Assembly: GCA_023818725.1 (NCBI GenBank)
Contig: JAMWBX010000016.1
Coordinates: forward strand, 1 to 10,012
From: Candidatus Omnitrophota bacterium
GTDB lineage: Bacteria; Ratteibacteria; UBA8468; B48-G9; DTJG01
Length of the DNA: 10,012 nucleotides
Reading direction: 5' to 3'
Part shown: positions 6,974-10,012 of the stretch, piece after piece
How the letters are laid out: every line of letters begins with the position of its first letter
How positions within the stretch are numbered: position 1 is the first letter of the stretch
Position numbers and translations under genes: made by a program
Notes under the pieces: model-generated
What the model saw: the letters and a program-made list of their open reading frames with translations, nothing else
Database searches by the model: none
What the model was told of the DNA's origin: nothing

Positions 6974-8461
6974 ATGGAAAAAGCAGATATCGCGATAATC
7001 GGTATGGAAGTTATGGGAAGAAGTCTTGCTCTCAATATGGAGAGCCATGGATATACGGTCGCTGTTTACAACCGTACCTCGGAAAAAACAAAGACATTCA
7101 TAGAGACAATGGCAAAAGGTAAAAACATCATCGCTACTTACGATCTCAAAGAACTTGTCGGAATACTGAAAAGTCCGAAAAAGATTATGCTTATGGTCAA
7201 GGAAGGTCAGCCCGTTGACAATTTTATAGAAGCACTTCTTCAGTATTTGAAGCCTGGCGATCTGATTATAGATGGAGGAAACTCCTTCTTTAAGGACACG
7301 ATCCGCAGAAATAAGATGCTTGCTGAAAAAGGCATTTTATTTATAGGAACAGGTGTTTCCGGAGGGGAAGAAGGAGCCCTTAAGGGCCCAGCAATAATGC
7401 CTGGTGGGCAGAAACAGGCCTATGAACTTATTGAAAGAATATTTAAAGATATTGCTGCAAAGGCCTATGACGGTGAACCGTGTGTTGACTATATTGGCCC
7501 AGATGGAGCAGGCCATTTTGTCAAAACAATTCATAATGGAATTGAATATGGAGATATGCAGCTTATCGGAGAGGTAGTGTGGTTTTTTAAAAATGTAGGA
7601 ATGAAAGCAGATGAAATTGCAGATATAATGGCAGAATGGAACGGAAAAGACGATATATTAAGGTCTTATCTTATAGAAATCACTGCAGACAGTATGAAGA
7701 AGAAACACGATGGGTCTGATGAATTTCTTGTTGACAGGGTGGCTGATATAACAAGAATGAAGGGAACAGGTACATGGACAGTTCAGAGCGCTCTTGAATT
7801 GCTTGTCCCAATTCCAACGATTGCTGCTGCTGTTTTTTCAAGGGAAATGTCTCAGGACAAGGATTTAAGGCTTACTATGGCAAAGAAGCTTAAAATAAGG
7901 ATGCCTCAATACAGTGGCGATAAAAATGAGATGATAAAAATTGCGCATGATGCCCTTTACATTGCGAAAATTTCTTCATATGCGCAAGGTATTGCTCTTT
8001 TGCAGGCAGCTTCAAAGGCATACAATTTCGACTTGAATATTGGAAGAATTGCTAAAGTTTGGAGAGCAGGATGCATTATCCGTGCTCAATTCCTGGATGA
8101 AATTACAAAGGCATACGAATCAGAGCCAGATCTACCAAATCTCCTTGCGGCTCCAAAATTTGCAGATTTTGTTGATAAAAACATAAGGAAACTGGTTAAT
8201 TTTGTGGAGGTTGCCCACCAGTGTGGAGTGCCGGCTCTTGCAATGTCAAGTTCTCTTGACTATATTTTGCAGATAACATCGCCTGTTATGCCTTCTGCCC
8301 AGGTTTCTGCACTTCAACGAGATTATTTTGGCGCTCACGGGTATTTTAAGATAGGAGGCCCGAACAAACCTGAGTTGCTGTTGAATGAGCAAGGTAAGGT
8401 AAGAGAATTTCACACTGAGTGGCTGCTTCCAGGAAGGCCTGAAAAAGAGATAACAAAATAG
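6974..8461 (+). CDS. 6-phosphogluconate dehydrogenase homologue with altered pockets
   Basis: Decarboxylating 6-phosphogluconate dehydrogenase fold (Rossmann domain plus all-alpha domain), 495 residues, slightly longer than the usual 468-482. Seen: NRT (33-35, usual NADP selector), GGNS (101-104), VSGGEEGA (128-135), catalytic Lys184 and Glu191 in GHFVKTIHNGIEYGDM, Arg290, and the tail QRDYFGAH with Arg449 and His455. Two departures are visible. The nucleotide loop reads GMEVMG (10-15), with Glu where relatives have Ala. The phosphate-side motif GTGKWT reads GTGTWT (264-269), so the Lys equivalent to Lys260 of the sheep enzyme is Thr. A roughly 17-residue insert lies between GAHGYFK and FHTEW. 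Catalytic residues are intact, so it is probably active, perhaps on a different sugar acid. It is third in the sugar-acid operon. Other oxidative pentose phosphate genes are absent here. Confidence 0.92.
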   Translation: MEKADIAIIGMEVMGRSLALNMESHGYTVAVYNRTSEKTKTFIETMAKGKNIIATYDLKELVGILKSPKKIMLMVKEGQPVDNFIEALLQYLKPGDLIIDGGNSFFKDTIRRNKMLAEKGILFIGTGVSGGEEGALKGPAIMPGGQKQAYELIERIFKDIAAKAYDGEPCVDYIGPDGAGHFVKTIHNGIEYGDMQLIGEVVWFFKNVGMKADEIADIMAEWNGKDDILRSYLIEITADSMKKKHDGSDEFLVDRVADITRMKGTGTWTVQSALELLVPIPTIAAAVFSREMSQDKDLRLTMAKKLKIRMPQYSGDKNEMIKIAHDALYIAKISSYAQGIALLQAASKAYNFDLNIGRIAKVWRAGCIIRAQFLDEITKAYESEPDLPNLLAAPKFADFVDKNIRKLVNFVEVAHQCGVPALAMSSSLDYILQITSPVMPSAQVSALQRDYFGAHGYFKIGGPNKPELLLNEQGKVREFHTEWLLPGRPEKEITK

Positions 8462-8509
8462 GCTCTGCTTTGAATTGCTGGTGAATAAACAAGTAATCTG
8501 AAAAAACGT

Positions 8510-9550
8510 ATGCCCTTGAAGACTATTGATTCAGAAAAAACGGGAGATTCCTCTTTGCAGATAAAGGAATTCAAAAAGACAAAGGATTTTCTTGTAGCAA
8601 TTGATACAGATGGGTGCATCGTCGATAATATGAGTGGAAAACAGATTCTTGTTTTTCATCCACTGTACATGGAATTTTATCAATTATGGGATATCGAGTC
8701 TTATTTCAGGGAAGTGGCTGAATACTACAATCTTTTTTCGGTTTACAGGGGTTCGAACAGATTTATTGCTTTAAGATTAACTCTTCAGGCGCTTGAAGAA
8801 AGAACGGATGTAAAAGAAATTGTAAGAAACAAGAACCTGAAAATACCTGATTCTGGGTTAATTGCCGATTTTATTGATTTTTGCGAAAAAAACAATTACG
8901 CACTCAGCAATATTTCTCTAAAAAAATACGTTGATACGCTATATCTGGAATTATCTGTTCGGAAACTTTTTGCATGGAGCATGGCAGTTAATGAGATGCT
9001 GCCGATTATAAACAAGAATTTTATGCCATTTGCGAATGTGAAGGAGTCTCTTGAAGTTATCAGCGAAAAAGCTGACATTGCTGTTGTTTCTCAAACACCA
9101 TATGATGATCTGTTTGAATACTGGTACTCACATGACATGATAAAGTATGTAAATGTCATATGCAGTCAGGAGATGGGAAGCAAGGTTTTTCAAATTGAAA
9201 TGCTAAAAAAAATTGGCGCCTACCCTGAAGACAATGTTATGGTTATCGGTGATAGTTACGGTGATTTAGAATCCGCAGAAAAAAACAACGTTAGATTTTA
9301 TCCGGTTGTCCCAGGGAAAGAGGAAGATGCATGGAAAAATATTTTTGAAGTCTTTGATCTTTTTCTTGCTGGCAAATATAGGGCCGAAAATCAGGAAATT
9401 TTTATAAAAGAATTTCTTAATGTTTTGACAGATTTACCTCCGTGGAAAAATCCTGAATATGACCATTTGGTTTCATACAGAGAAAAACAGCAGTTGCGAA
9501 AATCCCTTTACGAAAAATTTAACCCCGGTGGAAGGCTGTTGTTACTATGA
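8510..9550 (+). CDS. HAD-superfamily hydrolase
   Basis: Likely cytoplasmic phosphatase of the haloacid dehalogenase superfamily, 346 residues from the ATG at 8510. All four motifs are visible: motif I IDTDG with nucleophile Asp32 and Asp34, motif II VVSQTP with Ser194, motif III Lys225, and motif IV VIGDSYGD (245-252) with Asp248 and Asp252. A helical cap lies between motifs I and II (about 40-180), with YNLFSVYRGSNRF (73-85) resembling a HAD subgroup I associate with sugar-catabolic operons. The ATG has no clear ribosome binding site; an in-frame TTG at 8555 lies 8 bases after GGGAG (8542-8546) and gives a protein beginning just before the conserved KEFKKTKDFLVAIDTDG block, so it may be the true start. 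It follows gnd-like by 48 bases and overlaps the next gene (ATGA). The substrate is unknown, possibly a phosphorylated sugar acid. Confidence 0.85.
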   Translation: MPLKTIDSEKTGDSSLQIKEFKKTKDFLVAIDTDGCIVDNMSGKQILVFHPLYMEFYQLWDIESYFREVAEYYNLFSVYRGSNRFIALRLTLQALEERTDVKEIVRNKNLKIPDSGLIADFIDFCEKNNYALSNISLKKYVDTLYLELSVRKLFAWSMAVNEMLPIINKNFMPFANVKESLEVISEKADIAVVSQTPYDDLFEYWYSHDMIKYVNVICSQEMGSKVFQIEMLKKIGAYPEDNVMVIGDSYGDLESAEKNNVRFYPVVPGKEEDAWKNIFEVFDLFLAGKYRAENQEIFIKEFLNVLTDLPPWKNPEYDHLVSYREKQQLRKSLYEKFNPGGRLLLL

Positions 9551-10012
9551 TTATAAAAGAGAAATGGAGTAAGGATGATTTCATGTCTGATGAAGAATTT
9601 TCTTCGCTGTTGAGTGAAGCTTTTGCCTGGAAATTTTTTGAAAAAAGAAAGATATTGGCGATTATTCCTGATGGGACGCGCTCGGGTCCCACAGGTCTTG
9701 TATTTAGAACTGTTCTAGAGTCTCTTTATGGCAGAGCGATTAAGATTGATTTTATGATAGCGCTTGGTACTCATCCCGCAATGAACAATGGTCAGCTTGA
9801 AAAATTGCTCGCAATAGATATTGATGAATTGCGAACAAAGTATCCTGAAAGTACAGTTTATCAACACTGCTGGGATGATGCAAGATGTATTACGGAAGTC
9901 GGCAGGATTCCCTCAAAAGAGATTTATGAAATTTCTAAGGGTTTGCTTGATGAAGATATTTTTGTTACAGTTAATCGAAGATTACTTGAATATGATGCAA
10001 TAATGCTCATAG
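9547..10012 (+). CDS. LarA-like nickel-pincer hydroxyacid racemase/epimerase (3' end outside window)
   Basis: The reading frame is open to the right edge and encodes 155 residues of the N-terminal DUF2088 domain. Lactate racemase LarA and its homologues use a nickel-pincer nucleotide cofactor to invert the hydroxyl-bearing carbon of 2-hydroxyacids; characterised homologues include malate racemase and a gluconate 2-epimerase. Seen: IPDGTRSGPTG (40-50) with Asp42 and Arg45, matching LarA's DHTR region, and ALGTHPAM (72-79) with His76 matching a catalytic His. The cofactor lysine and second catalytic His would lie beyond the window. The start at 9547 overlaps the HAD stop by four bases; an ATG at 9583 preceded by AAGGA (9571-9575) is an alternative. 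The context points to a sugar acid substrate more than lactate. The larB, larC and larE cofactor genes are not in view. Confidence 0.85.
   Translation, partial: MIIKEKWSKDDFMSDEEFSSLLSEAFAWKFFEKRKILAIIPDGTRSGPTGLVFRTVLESLYGRAIKIDFMIALGTHPAMNNGQLEKLLAIDIDELRTKYPESTVYQHCWDDARCITEVGRIPSKEIYEISKGLLDEDIFVTVNRRLLEYDAIMLI

Noticed and set aside
6974..8461. 3-hydroxyisobutyrate dehydrogenase or other beta-hydroxyacid dehydrogenase
   Set aside because: The length, VSGGEEGA, HNGIEYGDM and the QRDYFGAH tail are specific to the 6-phosphogluconate dehydrogenase family.
8462..8509. Second promoter before the HAD gene (TTGAAT with TAATCT)
   Set aside because: The -10 is poor and the spacing is 18 bases; the 48-base gap is compatible with read-through from the upstream operon.

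Overview
The window is a compact stretch of bacterial chromosome. All nine genes are on the + strand and no gap without a gene exceeds about 65 bases. Base composition is moderately AT-rich (roughly 40% GC by eye). Visible Shine-Dalgarno sites (AGGAGG, GGAGG, AAGGAG), an extended -10 promoter, SecG and a periplasmic-type binding protein all indicate a bacterium. The sequence does not identify the phylum. An uncultured anaerobic or fermentative lineage is a reasonable guess, but only a guess.

Region 1 (1-3085) is a central-metabolism cluster: the 3' part of gap (glyceraldehyde-3-phosphate dehydrogenase), pgk, tpiA and then secG. Spacing is tight (2-20 bases), so it is probably one operon. The three enzymes are consecutive lower-glycolysis/gluconeogenesis steps. 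secG after tpiA is a common bacterial arrangement.

Region 2 (3060-5266) is a peptide/nickel-type (family 5) ABC substrate-binding protein whose start lies inside the end of secG. It is followed 5 bases later by a DUF2344 (radical SAM-linked) protein. Neither has its usual partner here: there are no ABC permeases or ATPases and no B12-binding radical SAM gene.

Region 3 (about 5252-10012) begins with a well-formed extended -10 promoter and looks like a separate catabolic operon for a sugar acid. It encodes an IolB-type isomerase, a short-chain dehydrogenase of the D-mannonate oxidoreductase/fructuronate reductase type, a 6-phosphogluconate dehydrogenase homologue, a HAD hydrolase, and the N-terminal third or so of a LarA-like nickel-pincer hydroxyacid racemase/epimerase that runs off the right edge. 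None of the other inositol genes accompany iolB. The dehydrogenase homologue has lost a lysine that normally holds the substrate phosphate and has a Glu in its nucleotide-binding loop. Together these suggest a pathway for an unidentified uronic or aldonic acid, which is the most interesting part of the window. The assignment of a joint pathway is inference from gene order and residues.
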